Source: Flammeovirga sp. SJP92 (GTDB taxonomy: Bacteria > Bacteroidota > Bacteroidia > Cytophagales > Flammeovirgaceae). Taken from it: DNA of 64,000 nucleotides. The position numbers and the translations under genes are program-made. The notes beneath the pieces are model-generated. The model was not told the DNA's origin, did not search any database, and worked only from the letters and a program-made list of their open reading frames with translations. Each line of letters begins with the position of its first letter. The first letter of the stretch is position 1. Location of the stretch: assembly GCF_001583495.1 (NCBI RefSeq), contig NZ_LQAQ01000060.1, forward strand, positions 1 to 64,000. Reading direction: 5' to 3'. Positions 48,906 through 57,043 of the stretch are shown one piece after another.

Positions 48906-48936
48906 CAAAGTTAGTCTAATTGACCCCAAGGTCAAA
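48906..48936 (-). promoter_or_regulatory. tetR-type promoter with overlapping palindromic operator
   Basis: On the minus strand TTTG (plus 48933-48936), 19 bp, then TAACTTTG (plus 48906-48913) is a full consensus Bacteroidota promoter, ending 26 bp before the start codon. The perfect palindrome TTGACC-N4-GGTCAA (48920-48935) covers the -33 box edge and the spacer. Binding there would block RNA polymerase, so this is the likely operator of the encoded TetR protein. Confidence 0.75.
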
Positions 48937-48974
48937 TATTAAATAAAAATTTTTGACACTTAAGCCAAAAACTT

Positions 48975-49181
48975 TTATTCGAGATGTACTTCTCTTTTAT
49001 CTTCGTGTTTAATTGAATAAATCTTAAACGGTATCACTAAACAATTCAAAAGACAAACACCCAATAAAATTGTTGAATAAATTTTTAAAATTAAGATCTC
49101 AGGAATCACAACATAAGATAAAACAAAAACACCAATCAATGAAAAAATTAGTGCTATGTAATATTTCGATATTTTTTTCAT
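48975..49181 (-). CDS. Small two-TM hypothetical protein
   Basis: The start at 49181 (MKKISKYYIALIF) is preferred over one 54 bp upstream because a basic N-terminus before a TM helix is typical. The 68-residue product has two hydrophobic helices (LIFSLIGVFVLSYVV and STILLGVCLLNCLVIPF) and a charged tail (KHEDKREVHLE). I do not recognise it; it resembles many short membrane proteins. It stands between the TetR operator region and the SulP gene. Confidence 0.5.
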   Translation of the reverse strand: MKKISKYYIALIFSLIGVFVLSYVVIPEILILKIYSTILLGVCLLNCLVIPFKIYSIKHEDKREVHLE

Positions 49182-49280
49182 TTCGTAAGTAAGTCTATAC
49201 ATGTGAGTTACATAAATATAGTCATTTATTACCATAAATCAGCCACTTACATAAGGAATAAAAAGCTTCTGAAAAAAAAT

Positions 49281-49312
49281 GAAGTGCGATTCACTTACAT
49301 TATGAATGTAAG
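49281..49312 (-). terminator. Terminator of the SulP transporter gene
   Basis: Minus strand: CTTACATT / AATGTAAG, a 3-base loop, then a second small stem AAGTG / CACTT, then TTTTTTTT. Confidence 0.6.
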
Positions 49313-49408
49313 ATGGCAGGAAGAAAGAAATATATTTGAGATGATACCATTATAAGTTGGCAAGAAGGTACTACAAAAAGTACAATTACAATGAAGGACT
49401 TGAACTTT

Positions 49409-51121
49409 TTAAACGCTTTGATTGGCTATATTTTTATTCTTGAATGAATAGTTTTCTTTATCATCCAAAAACTGCATCACGTCATACAAGTTGGCAAAAA
49501 GCTGACGTCCTCCTAATTTCTGCACAATATTCATTTTGAAAAGCAAATCACGTACAGGCCCCACTACAGTTGCAAAGTATACTTTTATATTTTGATCCTG
49601 AAATTTGTCAATCTGCAACTCTAATTCATTCAAAGCAGTCACATCAATATAGTTGATACTCTCTGCTTTAATTACCACATATTGAAGATCTTCACGCTCA
49701 CTCGCCCACCTATTGATGGTCTCTAAAACATATTTGATATTACTGAAATAAAGTGGTGCATCAATTCTGACAATCATTGTACCTTCACGCTCCTTGGCAG
49801 TAGCAAATCGAAGTACATTCCTATGGATTTTTGTTCCTTCAATCTTACCAAGAATAACAATATGGGGATACAACGTATGATACATAAACACCGCCATAGA
49901 AACACTAACTCCAGTTAGCAAACCAACAATCACCCCAAACTCCATTGTAGTCAGGAATGTAATCAGCATCACAAAGAACTCTCTCTTCTTCAATAAATAA
50001 TATTTCTTGAAATAATCGAAGCTTAAAAGACTTGGTGTCGCCGCAATAATAATGGCACCTAGAATAGGTTTTGGCAGGTAATAAAAAATATCCGTAAAAA
50101 ATAAAAGTACCAAAGCAATCATCAACGTGGAAACAAGGTTAGAAGCCCTTGTGTTGGCTCCGGAGGATGCGTTGATAGCAGTTCTTGAAAATGAAGAACT
50201 TGCTTGATATCCTCCAAAAAGTGCTCCTATACTATTAGCTAAACCTAAAGCCACAAACTCTCTGTTGGGATCAATGGGTTGTTTAGGATCGTCAATGGAT
50301 TTGATAATACTGTTGGAAACTGTGAAACCAATGATAGCCACCACCAATGAAAGCGGAATGACATCACTGTATACCACAGCTGTAAAATCAGGTAAAATAA
50401 AAGTAGGCAAACCGGAAGGAATAGTACCAACTACCGCAATTCCTTGTGATTCAAAATCAAAGAACAGGCTCATTACAATTCCTAAAACTACAATAATGGG
50501 AGTGCCCAGCTTGCTGAATTTCGTTTTCTTTAAAAGAGAGATGATTACGATCGTTCCGATACCAATCGTAGCTGAAACCCAATGAATAGAAGATATTTGA
50601 GAAAAATAGCTCAATATCTCCTCGTGCAGGTATTTTGATGGTTCTGGTGTGATTCTGAATATGTTTTTCAGTTGACTGAAGGCAATCAATAACGCCGCTG
50701 CTGTAGTAAATCCTTTTAATAAGGGAGCAGAGAAAAAATTAGCAATAAACCCTAACCTCAGGTAACCTGCCACAATTTGAAACAACCCAGAAAGGAATAC
50801 CACCACAAGAATGGTATTGATATAATTTGGTGATGTGGTTAAGATGCCGAGTCCAAGCATACCTGAGGCCAAAAGCATTGAGTCTAACGCCGCTGGTCCT
50901 ATGATTAGTTTCTTGGATGATCCAAAAAGGAAATAAAGAAGCGGTGCAATGAGCGATGCATATAAACCATATTGTACTGGCAAGCCGGCAATTACTGCAT
51001 AAGCCATGCCTTGTGGTATTAATAAAACCCCTGTAGCAAACCCCGCAGACAAATCACCTGAAATGTATTCTTTTTTGTAACTCTTAATAAGAGAGAATAT
51101 ACTTAGTGGATTGTTTGTCAT
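49409..51121 (-). CDS. SulP family anion transporter with STAS domain
   Basis: This 570-residue inner-membrane protein has about 12-14 hydrophobic segments. SulP-type features include the N-terminal DLSAGFATGVLLIPQGMAYA and GLYASLIAPLLYFLFGSS. ASSSFSRTAINASSGANTR (about 308-326) is a conserved transport-core loop. The C-terminal STAS domain (about 430-555) ends with MNIVQKLGG. Family members carry sulfate, bicarbonate or other anions; the specificity cannot be read here. The gene is monocistronic and flanked upstream by the candidate replication origin region. Confidence 0.95.
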   Translation of the reverse strand: MTNNPLSIFSLIKSYKKEYISGDLSAGFATGVLLIPQGMAYAVIAGLPVQYGLYASLIAPLLYFLFGSSKKLIIGPAALDSMLLASGMLGLGILTTSPNYINTILVVVFLSGLFQIVAGYLRLGFIANFFSAPLLKGFTTAAALLIAFSQLKNIFRITPEPSKYLHEEILSYFSQISSIHWVSATIGIGTIVIISLLKKTKFSKLGTPIIVVLGIVMSLFFDFESQGIAVVGTIPSGLPTFILPDFTAVVYSDVIPLSLVVAIIGFTVSNSIIKSIDDPKQPIDPNREFVALGLANSIGALFGGYQASSSFSRTAINASSGANTRASNLVSTLMIALVLLFFTDIFYYLPKPILGAIIIAATPSLLSFDYFKKYYLLKKREFFVMLITFLTTMEFGVIVGLLTGVSVSMAVFMYHTLYPHIVILGKIEGTKIHRNVLRFATAKEREGTMIVRIDAPLYFSNIKYVLETINRWASEREDLQYVVIKAESINYIDVTALNELELQIDKFQDQNIKVYFATVVGPVRDLLFKMNIVQKLGGRQLFANLYDVMQFLDDKENYSFKNKNIANQSV

Positions 51122-51412
51122 CTTCTTCTAATTTTACAATAAGTAGTTGAGCTGTATTAAAGTACATTAAAGCGTTTGGCTATAATACTTATAAACATCG
51201 AAAATTGAATAATTAATTAACACAAGGTTTATTGTGAATAACTTCTGATAAATCGTAAAATTATCCAATTGTTTGTAAATATAGTAAAACAGTTATCAAC
51301 ATTCTGATGTGAATAGCTGTGAATATTGTTGACAACTTCAAATTAACTATTTCATTATCAACGTCATTCTATCACATTACAAATATACAGTGGTATTTTT
51401 TTTATAAAGAAT
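51122..51412. other. Divergent intergenic region with a cluster of DnaA-box-like sites: candidate oriC
   Basis: This is 327 bp between divergent genes without coding content. Against TTATNCACA it contains one exact box on the minus strand (51233-51241). Three 8/9 matches lie at 51293-51301 (plus strand), 51308-51316 (minus) and 51318-51326 (minus). Weaker 7/9 sites are at 51261, 51327 and 51355. AT-rich stretches flank the cluster. Nine genes to the left are leftward and the first two to the right are rightward, as expected for leading-strand genes around an origin. A single exact box also occurs by chance in coding sequence (near 16723), so the cluster is what matters. No dnaA is in view. 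Confidence 0.5.
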
Positions 51413-51420
51413 TATATTTG
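51413..51420 (+). promoter_or_regulatory. Candidate -7 box (TATATTTG) of the phosphatase gene
   Basis: An exact TAnnTTTG match 28 bp before the TTG start; no -33 TTTG is clear. Confidence 0.4.
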
Positions 51421-51448
51421 GTTTTTCATTCATCTTTTATCTTTTATT

Positions 51449-52177
51449 TTGAAATCGATTAAATTAAATACCGATCAATACGTTAGAAGATTTGCTATTG
51501 GCGATATCCATGGATGTTTCAAAACTTTTGAAAATCTTCTTGAGAAAAAAATTAAGATCACGAAGAATGATATCGTGTTCTTGTTAGGAGATTATATTCA
51601 TAAAGGTCCTGATAGTCAAAAAGTAATCGATTACATCAAGAAATTGAGAGATAATGATTTCAATATTTACCCCATTATGGGTAATCATGAAGATGGTCTA
51701 ATCAAAAAACAACATAGTTATAAGCATACTTTTTTCCGTTTTATGGCCAAGTTGACCAAAGGAGAAAAACTTCTTTTGAATGAAGATGAAATGCTCTATT
51801 TCAAAAATAAATCATTTCTGAAAACACTTCCGATTCATATTCAAATAGAAGATTATCACTTTGTACATGCTGGTTTTAATTTTGAGGCCGAAAAGCCAAA
51901 AAGAGATTATGACGCTATGTTGACCATCAGAAAACCTTACCCTACTACTCCCAACAAGATATTTACCAAAAGAAAAGTCGTACACGGACATACTCCAATT
52001 GACCTTTCTGAGGCAAAGAAGATGATTGATGAGGGAAGCCGATTTATCAATTTAGATACTGGCTGTGCTTACCATAAGGGGACAATCCCTGAGCAACGCG
52101 ACCATCAAGGATATCTTTCTTGTTTGAATTTGGATACTTCTGAATTAATTTACGTGAAGAATAAGGATCAGATTTAA
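51449..52177 (+). CDS. Metallophosphoesterase (PPP-type serine/threonine phosphatase)
   Basis: The best start is TTG (51449), because the motif AIGDIHG follows 16 residues later and no ATG lies before it in frame. The 242-residue protein has all calcineurin-type metal motifs: GDIHGCF, LLGDYIHKGPDS and MGNHEDG. VVHGHTPI supplies the further His ligands, and NLDTGCAYHKG ends the core. The family hydrolyses phosphoprotein or diadenosine tetraphosphate substrates with two metals. It is cytosolic and adjacent to the candidate origin; the next gene is 135 bp downstream. Confidence 0.9.
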   Translation: MKSIKLNTDQYVRRFAIGDIHGCFKTFENLLEKKIKITKNDIVFLLGDYIHKGPDSQKVIDYIKKLRDNDFNIYPIMGNHEDGLIKKQHSYKHTFFRFMAKLTKGEKLLLNEDEMLYFKNKSFLKTLPIHIQIEDYHFVHAGFNFEAEKPKRDYDAMLTIRKPYPTTPNKIFTKRKVVHGHTPIDLSEAKKMIDEGSRFINLDTGCAYHKGTIPEQRDHQGYLSCLNLDTSELIYVKNKDQI

Positions 52178-52312
52178 GAGAAATTTTCTGCCATTCTTAA
52201 TGATTGAAAGCCACTTATAACGGAGTTGTTTAGGATTTTAAGAAATGATTTTTTCTCATCAACAAAATGATTAAGTTTACATACTTTATATCATTAAACA
52301 ACAATTGCCCTA

Positions 52313-53215
52313 ATGAAACTTTTACTTGTCGTTAACCCTATCTCAGGTGATATTGATAAAGAACCATTTTTAAATGAAGCTTCTCGTTTTTTAGATCATT
52401 ATGCTATACAATATGAGATCTTTAAAACTACGGGTGTCAATGACCTTGAGGAACTTCAAAAAATAGTCAAAGAGTTTCAACCTACAAAAGTAGCATCTAT
52501 TGGAGGTGATGGCACTACCCTATTTACTTCTATCGCTTTATTGGATACTGGTATACCAATGGGAATCATCCCATTAGGTTCTGCTAATGGCATGGCAGTG
52601 GAGCTTTTTGTAAGTGATGAGCCCATGCAGGCCCTTAGGGATATTTTACTTTCTGAAATGATTGTTGGGTTAGACCTTTTAAAAGTCAACAATGAGCACT
52701 ATTGTCTTCATATTGGCGATGTTGGGGTCAATGCACAGATCGTAAAAGGTTACTCTAGTGATCCTAACCGAGGTATGACTACCTACTTCAAATACTTTAT
52801 TGAGCAGTTGAAAGAAAAGAAAATCATTGATTATCAAATTGAGATTGACGGGAATGTCTATGGCGAAACCGGAATCATGATGGCCATCTGTAATGCTCGA
52901 AAGTTTGGAACAGGTGTACCTTTGAATAGTATCAGCAATCCTTTTGATGGGAAATTTGAACTAGTTGCTATTCCTGAATTAAACTTTGAAGACTTGATCA
53001 TTGTCGGTCTTTCAAAATTTGACGAGAGCTTTTTGGAAGATTCTGAAGGCAACGTCTATGTGGCTGATAAGGCGACGATCCATTTTGATCACCCGCAATT
53101 ATTACAACTTGATGGTGAGGTGATTGGTAAAACCAAAAAACTAGAAATAGAGATCCTTCCTGGAGCGATAAAATATATTTCAAATAAGCACAATCAATTG
53201 CTCAACGATCTATAA
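52313..53215 (+). CDS. Diacylglycerol-kinase-like lipid kinase
   Basis: This 300-residue DAGK catalytic-family protein has VVNPISGD at the N-terminus and SIGGDGTTLF (about 63-72), which keeps the GGDGT core but lacks the usual NE. IIPLGSANGMAVEL replaces the usual PxGTxNDxA motif. DVGVNAQIV and the terminal LQLDGEV segment are also typical. It likely phosphorylates a lipid at the membrane surface; the substrate is unknown. It differs from the paralogue at 28144-29016, where the GGDGT core itself is changed. Its stop overlaps the convergent lysR-type gene by 6 bp. Confidence 0.9.
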   Translation: MKLLLVVNPISGDIDKEPFLNEASRFLDHYAIQYEIFKTTGVNDLEELQKIVKEFQPTKVASIGGDGTTLFTSIALLDTGIPMGIIPLGSANGMAVELFVSDEPMQALRDILLSEMIVGLDLLKVNNEHYCLHIGDVGVNAQIVKGYSSDPNRGMTTYFKYFIEQLKEKKIIDYQIEIDGNVYGETGIMMAICNARKFGTGVPLNSISNPFDGKFELVAIPELNFEDLIIVGLSKFDESFLEDSEGNVYVADKATIHFDHPQLLQLDGEVIGKTKKLEIEILPGAIKYISNKHNQLLNDL

Positions 53216-54070
53216 CCCCTTCACACACCCCTCAATAAAATTTTTCACATTGTGCTTTCTTTTAACTAGGTCTTTGTTCCAAGCCAAATAAATATCTCTT
53301 GTAATTGGCACGTCTTCTATGGGTAGATAAACTACATTTTCTGTTTTGAAAGTTGGCATTGGCATCAATGAAATCCCCATTCCTGAAGCCACTAAAGTAG
53401 AGACCGTTCCGTTATTCGGGGCTGTAAATACTTTTTTGGGTTTGACATTGATCTCTTTGAGCTTTTCTGTAAGTTCATCGTACATGGCACAAAAACTTCT
53501 TTCAATAAAAGGTTCCTCTTTTAGAATGGATAATGGGATGCTTTTTTTATTGGACAACGGATGTTTTTCATTCATTGCAAAAACCAGTTTCTCTATAGTG
53601 ATAAACTGGAAATCAATGTTTTCATGTTCTATTTCATAATCAACAAATAATACATCAAGCTGTTCGTTCAATAATAAGTTGAGCAACTCTGCATCTTTCT
53701 TTTCAACGATATTTACTTCAGAAAACGGATAAGCTGTTTTGTATTGATTAATAGATTCCAGAATGGCATCCAAGAGAATGTTTTGCACAAAACTGATCAA
53801 TATTGGTTCATTTTCTTTTACCTCAAAACCTACTTCTATATCATTCCAGAGTTTTAATAATTCCATTGCCTTAGGTAAAAATAACTCCCCTTCAGGTGTC
53901 AGCTGAACGTTCCTCTTATCTCTTTCAAAAAGCTTAACACCAAAGTGTTCTTCAAGTTTTTTGATCCCCGCCGAAAAGGTTGATTGCACCACGAAAACCT
54001 GTTCTGACGCTTTTGTGAAGTTTAAAGTATTAGCGAGTGCTACGAAGTATTTGATAAACTGTAAGTTCAT
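53210..54070 (-). CDS. LysR family transcriptional regulator
   Basis: This 286-residue protein has the LysR winged HTH at the N-terminus (about 1-60; FVALANTLNFTKASEQVFV, then STFSAGIKKLEEHFGVKLFER). A periplasmic-binding-protein-like effector domain follows (about 88-286). It lies divergent from the unknown gene at 54227, with a palindromic sequence next to its own start. LysR proteins usually control the divergent neighbour and themselves. The effector is unknown. Confidence 0.92.
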   Translation of the reverse strand: MNLQFIKYFVALANTLNFTKASEQVFVVQSTFSAGIKKLEEHFGVKLFERDKRNVQLTPEGELFLPKAMELLKLWNDIEVGFEVKENEPILISFVQNILLDAILESINQYKTAYPFSEVNIVEKKDAELLNLLLNEQLDVLFVDYEIEHENIDFQFITIEKLVFAMNEKHPLSNKKSIPLSILKEEPFIERSFCAMYDELTEKLKEINVKPKKVFTAPNNGTVSTLVASGMGISLMPMPTFKTENVVYLPIEDVPITRDIYLAWNKDLVKRKHNVKNFIEGCVKGL

Positions 54071-54073
54071 AAA

Positions 54074-54099
54074 TCGATATTATAGATTATTATAATCGA
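54074..54099. promoter_or_regulatory. Imperfect palindrome near the LysR start, possible operator
   Basis: TCGAT-A-TTATA and TATAATCGA are inverted arms (one-base insertion) around GATTAT, immediately upstream of the LysR-type gene. This is where LysR self-regulatory sites usually lie. Confidence 0.35.
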
Positions 54100-54132
54100 A
54101 TTAAACTATTTCTACGATAAAAAACAAGCTCG

Positions 54133-54140
54133 TATATTTG
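54133..54140 (+). promoter_or_regulatory. Candidate -7 box (TATATTTG) of the 54227 gene
   Basis: An exact TAnnTTTG match 86 bp before the start codon. A -33 TTTG was not found at the expected spacing. Confidence 0.35.
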
Positions 54141-54226
54141 TATTGTATTCAGGAACAAAGTATTAAGCAAGTGTTCTTGTATGAAAGATTTATATAATTA
54201 TTAATCATTGCATAAGCAAAGTTGTT

Positions 54227-54634
54227 ATGAAATACATCTATTTTTATCTCCGAAACGATGAAAAATCTATTAAATTATTACTTCAAAAAATAGGTTATAA
54301 ATATGATTATAATTCCATTTATAGAAACTCATTTTCGAAGTATAACAGTACAAGAGAACAGTTGGGTCTTTTGAGAAGTGAAATTATTCACTGGCAAAAA
54401 AAACTACTGGACAACGCTGCTATTGATGTTTTGGATAAAGCAAAAATTGATGTATTCTTCGTGAAAGCTTTCCAAGACAATGATGATTTCTTTTCTATCT
54501 CTTTGGTATATCCAGAAGATTGTATTGATAACAGATATGAGATAGTGATTGAAATGTTTAGAGAGATTATAAAGGAAGGTGGTATGGGCAGTATTCGATT
54601 TGATAGAGGTGATTTGCACTTTTATGCTGGATAA
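54227..54634 (+). CDS. Hypothetical protein divergent from LysR regulator
   Basis: The 135-residue product has no signal peptide or TM segment and no recognisable motif. The N-terminal MKYIYFYLRNDEKSIKLLLQ suggests a small beta-alpha fold, and the middle is helical and charged (DVLDKAKIDVFFVKAFQDND). It may be a target of the divergent LysR-type regulator. A strong hairpin terminator follows. Confidence 0.65.
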   Translation: MKYIYFYLRNDEKSIKLLLQKIGYKYDYNSIYRNSFSKYNSTREQLGLLRSEIIHWQKKLLDNAAIDVLDKAKIDVFFVKAFQDNDDFFSISLVYPEDCIDNRYEIVIEMFREIIKEGGMGSIRFDRGDLHFYAG

Positions 54635-54668
54635 TTGAATTTCCCCTTAAAATTCCATAAAAATAAAA

Positions 54669-54697
54669 AGAGACTTACTCATATGGAGTAAGTCTCT
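54669..54697. terminator. Bidirectional terminator between convergent genes
   Basis: A perfect 12-bp stem AGAGACTTACTC / GAGTAAGTCTCT (54669-54680, 54686-54697) lies between the unknown gene and the nuclease gene. The A run on its left is a T tract for the leftward transcript. Confidence 0.75.
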
Positions 54698-54744
54698 AAA
54701 CCAACAGTCCTCTAATAATTAAGATTTTAACATCTTTGGTTTTC

Positions 54745-56913
54745 CTAATTCCCCCAAATCATTTTTGCATATTCAGGGTGATCAATAAATGGATTTCTAT
54801 TACCTTGCGTTTCAAAAATCTGCTGATTTCTGTCTATCTCTTTATCTGAAACCGGGTCATTTGTATGCCATTCCATCATCAACGTTAGGAACCAATCTTT
54901 GAATACTTTATCTGAAGAACCATCCAATACAGTCCCTGCCTGACTGTTATTTTCCCATGATCCAATCTGATCTTCATAACGTGTTGCCATGTACAAGTAC
55001 ATTCTTGCAAAATCGCCTTTATACTCATCAATAGGTTCGAATACTGTTCCTGTATAACCTGATGCTGATGTACCACTTCCTAGTTTTGAACCATTGATTG
55101 AAGTCCATGAAACATTGGCGACAACACCGTGCGGATGATTAGATCTTTTGGTATTAACATAAGCATCCGTTGGAATAATATGATGTGCATCTGACACCAT
55201 TGGAGATTTTTTATCAAACCAGCTTTGAGGCATCACGTGCTCTCTGTTGTAGCAGTATTTTTCTCCTCCACCAGCTTGACCACATTGGTCAAAAATTAAT
55301 TCATATTCGTATTCTCCTTCTTGTCTTCCGTCAGGTACTGATGGATTGTTTGGATCTGGAATGTCACTGTACATATCCCAAATGATTTCAGACTTTTGGT
55401 ACTTGTCATCAGAAGTTTGATAAAGCGTCCAAAGTGCACTGTATCCTTTGTCTTTATGGCCATTAGTAATAATATCTGCTAAAGCCGTTTTTAGAGCATA
55501 CCCTTCTTTTCCATTTGCTTTTCCATAATAATCTCCATCTTCAGGATCTGTTTCCGATCCAGCATCATTACTAATTACAATATTGTCTACTTCTACTTTT
55601 GTAGAGTTTGTGTTACTTCCATGATATACAAATGCTACAGTTACATTGCCACCAAAAGAAGAAAGATTAATATCAGATTCTTTCCAATCCCACCAATCAC
55701 CATCAGGATTTCCAAATACAGGAAGGTCAGCTTGATCAGTTACATCAGACCAAGTAGCAGAAGAAATACTACCGTTATAATTAGAAGAAACCTTTACTTC
55801 CAATACATCAAGATGACCTTCAACAAAGAAACCCGCTGCTGAACGGAACCTCAAACGCAAGTTTTCTTCTGTGATAGTCGGTAATACCAACCAAGCTTCA
55901 GAAGCTTCATCACCTGACTTGTATGCATTAGCAAAAGCATATTTATTACCATTTCCTTCAACTTCCCACTTCACAGTACCCTGCTCATTGCTGTTTGTCC
56001 AATTGTCTAAAGCTACTTCGCCTTCAGACAATTCATCAAAATTCTCATCTAACAATACTTTACCGTCCTCTTCCGGATCAGTCGGGTCTCCTTCATCAGT
56101 AAAGTCCACCATATCCGTTGCCGGGTTATTGATCAATAACTGAGGTGTGCCATTAAATGTTCCTACAATAGCATACATTGTACCTGCACCTTCTGGAATT
56201 TTATCACCAGCAAAATCTGAGAATCCACTATTCCTTAAAATAATATCACTCGATGTTGTCCCATCGTTGAAGTATCTATTTTGAGTTGTTTCATTTTCAG
56301 CATCAGCATAAGTAGTTCCTGTATTATCAGTAGATGTGATATTATTAATTCTTACTTTTCGTCCTAAATAAGCAGATGAATTCTCCTGAATTTCTTTTAC
56401 ACTAGCCGTAATTGCTTCAATAGAATCAACTGTTCCTGTGAACATGTATTGTTCCATTAATGGGCCTGGCACTCTTCCTGCAGCAGGCGCCCCATTGTAA
56501 AGGCTTGGTATACCCAACTGCACATTTCCACCATAAGAACCAAGCACTAAATCATCACAGATAATTCCCACTTGCTGTCCCAATCTATATGTAGAATAAA
56601 GAGGAGCTTTATCCAAACGAATCAATATTCCGCCTGTTTTATCTTGAATATAAAGTTCTTTGTAGATATTTCCTGCTTCATCGTCTGAGATCACTTGACC
56701 AACAATTACTACATCCTCTGGTATTCCTGTAGTATCGTTATCTCTTCCTGAATGCATTGCTTTTAAATCAGCAATTGACATTGTTGCACTCCCCTCTGGA
56801 ATTGGAGTGATTTCTTTATTTTCAGGATCATTGTAGGTTTTGTCTACACAGCCTAAAAAAAGTACGCCTACTACGAGCGTGATAAAATATTTATTGAAAA
56901 AAAACTGTTTCAT
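54745..56913 (-). CDS. Surface lipoprotein: DUF5689, jelly-roll domain and endonuclease I
   Basis: The 722-residue protein has a lipobox (VVGVLFLGC, Cys about 22). A DUF5689-type OB/beta domain (about 45-260, with VVIVGQVISDDEAGN and LYIQDKTGGI) follows, then a choice-of-anchor J-like jelly-roll (about 285-450, ENFDELSEG to KVEVDNIVIS). Residues about 460-722 match endonuclease I: YCYNREHVMPQSWF and DAHHIIPTDAYVNTKRSNHP hold the catalytic His and metal ligands. Endonuclease I enzymes cut DNA, often extracellularly. With the upstream TBDR and DUF5689 lipoprotein, this suggests nucleic acid degradation at the cell surface. It is the last gene of the operon. Confidence 0.9.
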   Translation of the reverse strand: MKQFFFNKYFITLVVGVLFLGCVDKTYNDPENKEITPIPEGSATMSIADLKAMHSGRDNDTTGIPEDVVIVGQVISDDEAGNIYKELYIQDKTGGILIRLDKAPLYSTYRLGQQVGIICDDLVLGSYGGNVQLGIPSLYNGAPAAGRVPGPLMEQYMFTGTVDSIEAITASVKEIQENSSAYLGRKVRINNITSTDNTGTTYADAENETTQNRYFNDGTTSSDIILRNSGFSDFAGDKIPEGAGTMYAIVGTFNGTPQLLINNPATDMVDFTDEGDPTDPEEDGKVLLDENFDELSEGEVALDNWTNSNEQGTVKWEVEGNGNKYAFANAYKSGDEASEAWLVLPTITEENLRLRFRSAAGFFVEGHLDVLEVKVSSNYNGSISSATWSDVTDQADLPVFGNPDGDWWDWKESDINLSSFGGNVTVAFVYHGSNTNSTKVEVDNIVISNDAGSETDPEDGDYYGKANGKEGYALKTALADIITNGHKDKGYSALWTLYQTSDDKYQKSEIIWDMYSDIPDPNNPSVPDGRQEGEYEYELIFDQCGQAGGGEKYCYNREHVMPQSWFDKKSPMVSDAHHIIPTDAYVNTKRSNHPHGVVANVSWTSINGSKLGSGTSASGYTGTVFEPIDEYKGDFARMYLYMATRYEDQIGSWENNSQAGTVLDGSSDKVFKDWFLTLMMEWHTNDPVSDKEIDRNQQIFETQGNRNPFIDHPEYAKMIWGN

Positions 56914-56995
56914 TGATAAGTTTAAATATAAAAAAATTAGAGGTTGAGTACTTCAACTGCTTTGTAACGCTCACTGCGAAGCACTTTCTATAGCT

Positions 56996-57024
56996 CCCCA
57001 CAAAAGTTGCGAGCTTTTGCGGGG
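56996..57024 (-). terminator. GC-rich hairpin between the repeat lipoprotein and nuclease genes
   Basis: The stem CCCCACAAAAG / CTTTTGCGGGG (arms 56996-57006 and 57014-57024, one mismatch) has a 7-base loop but no T run. It is GC-rich against an AT-rich background. It could be an attenuator, an RNA-processing site or a partial terminator that sets nuclease level. Confidence 0.5.
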
Positions 57025-57043
57025 ATAATATCATTTGAATGAA

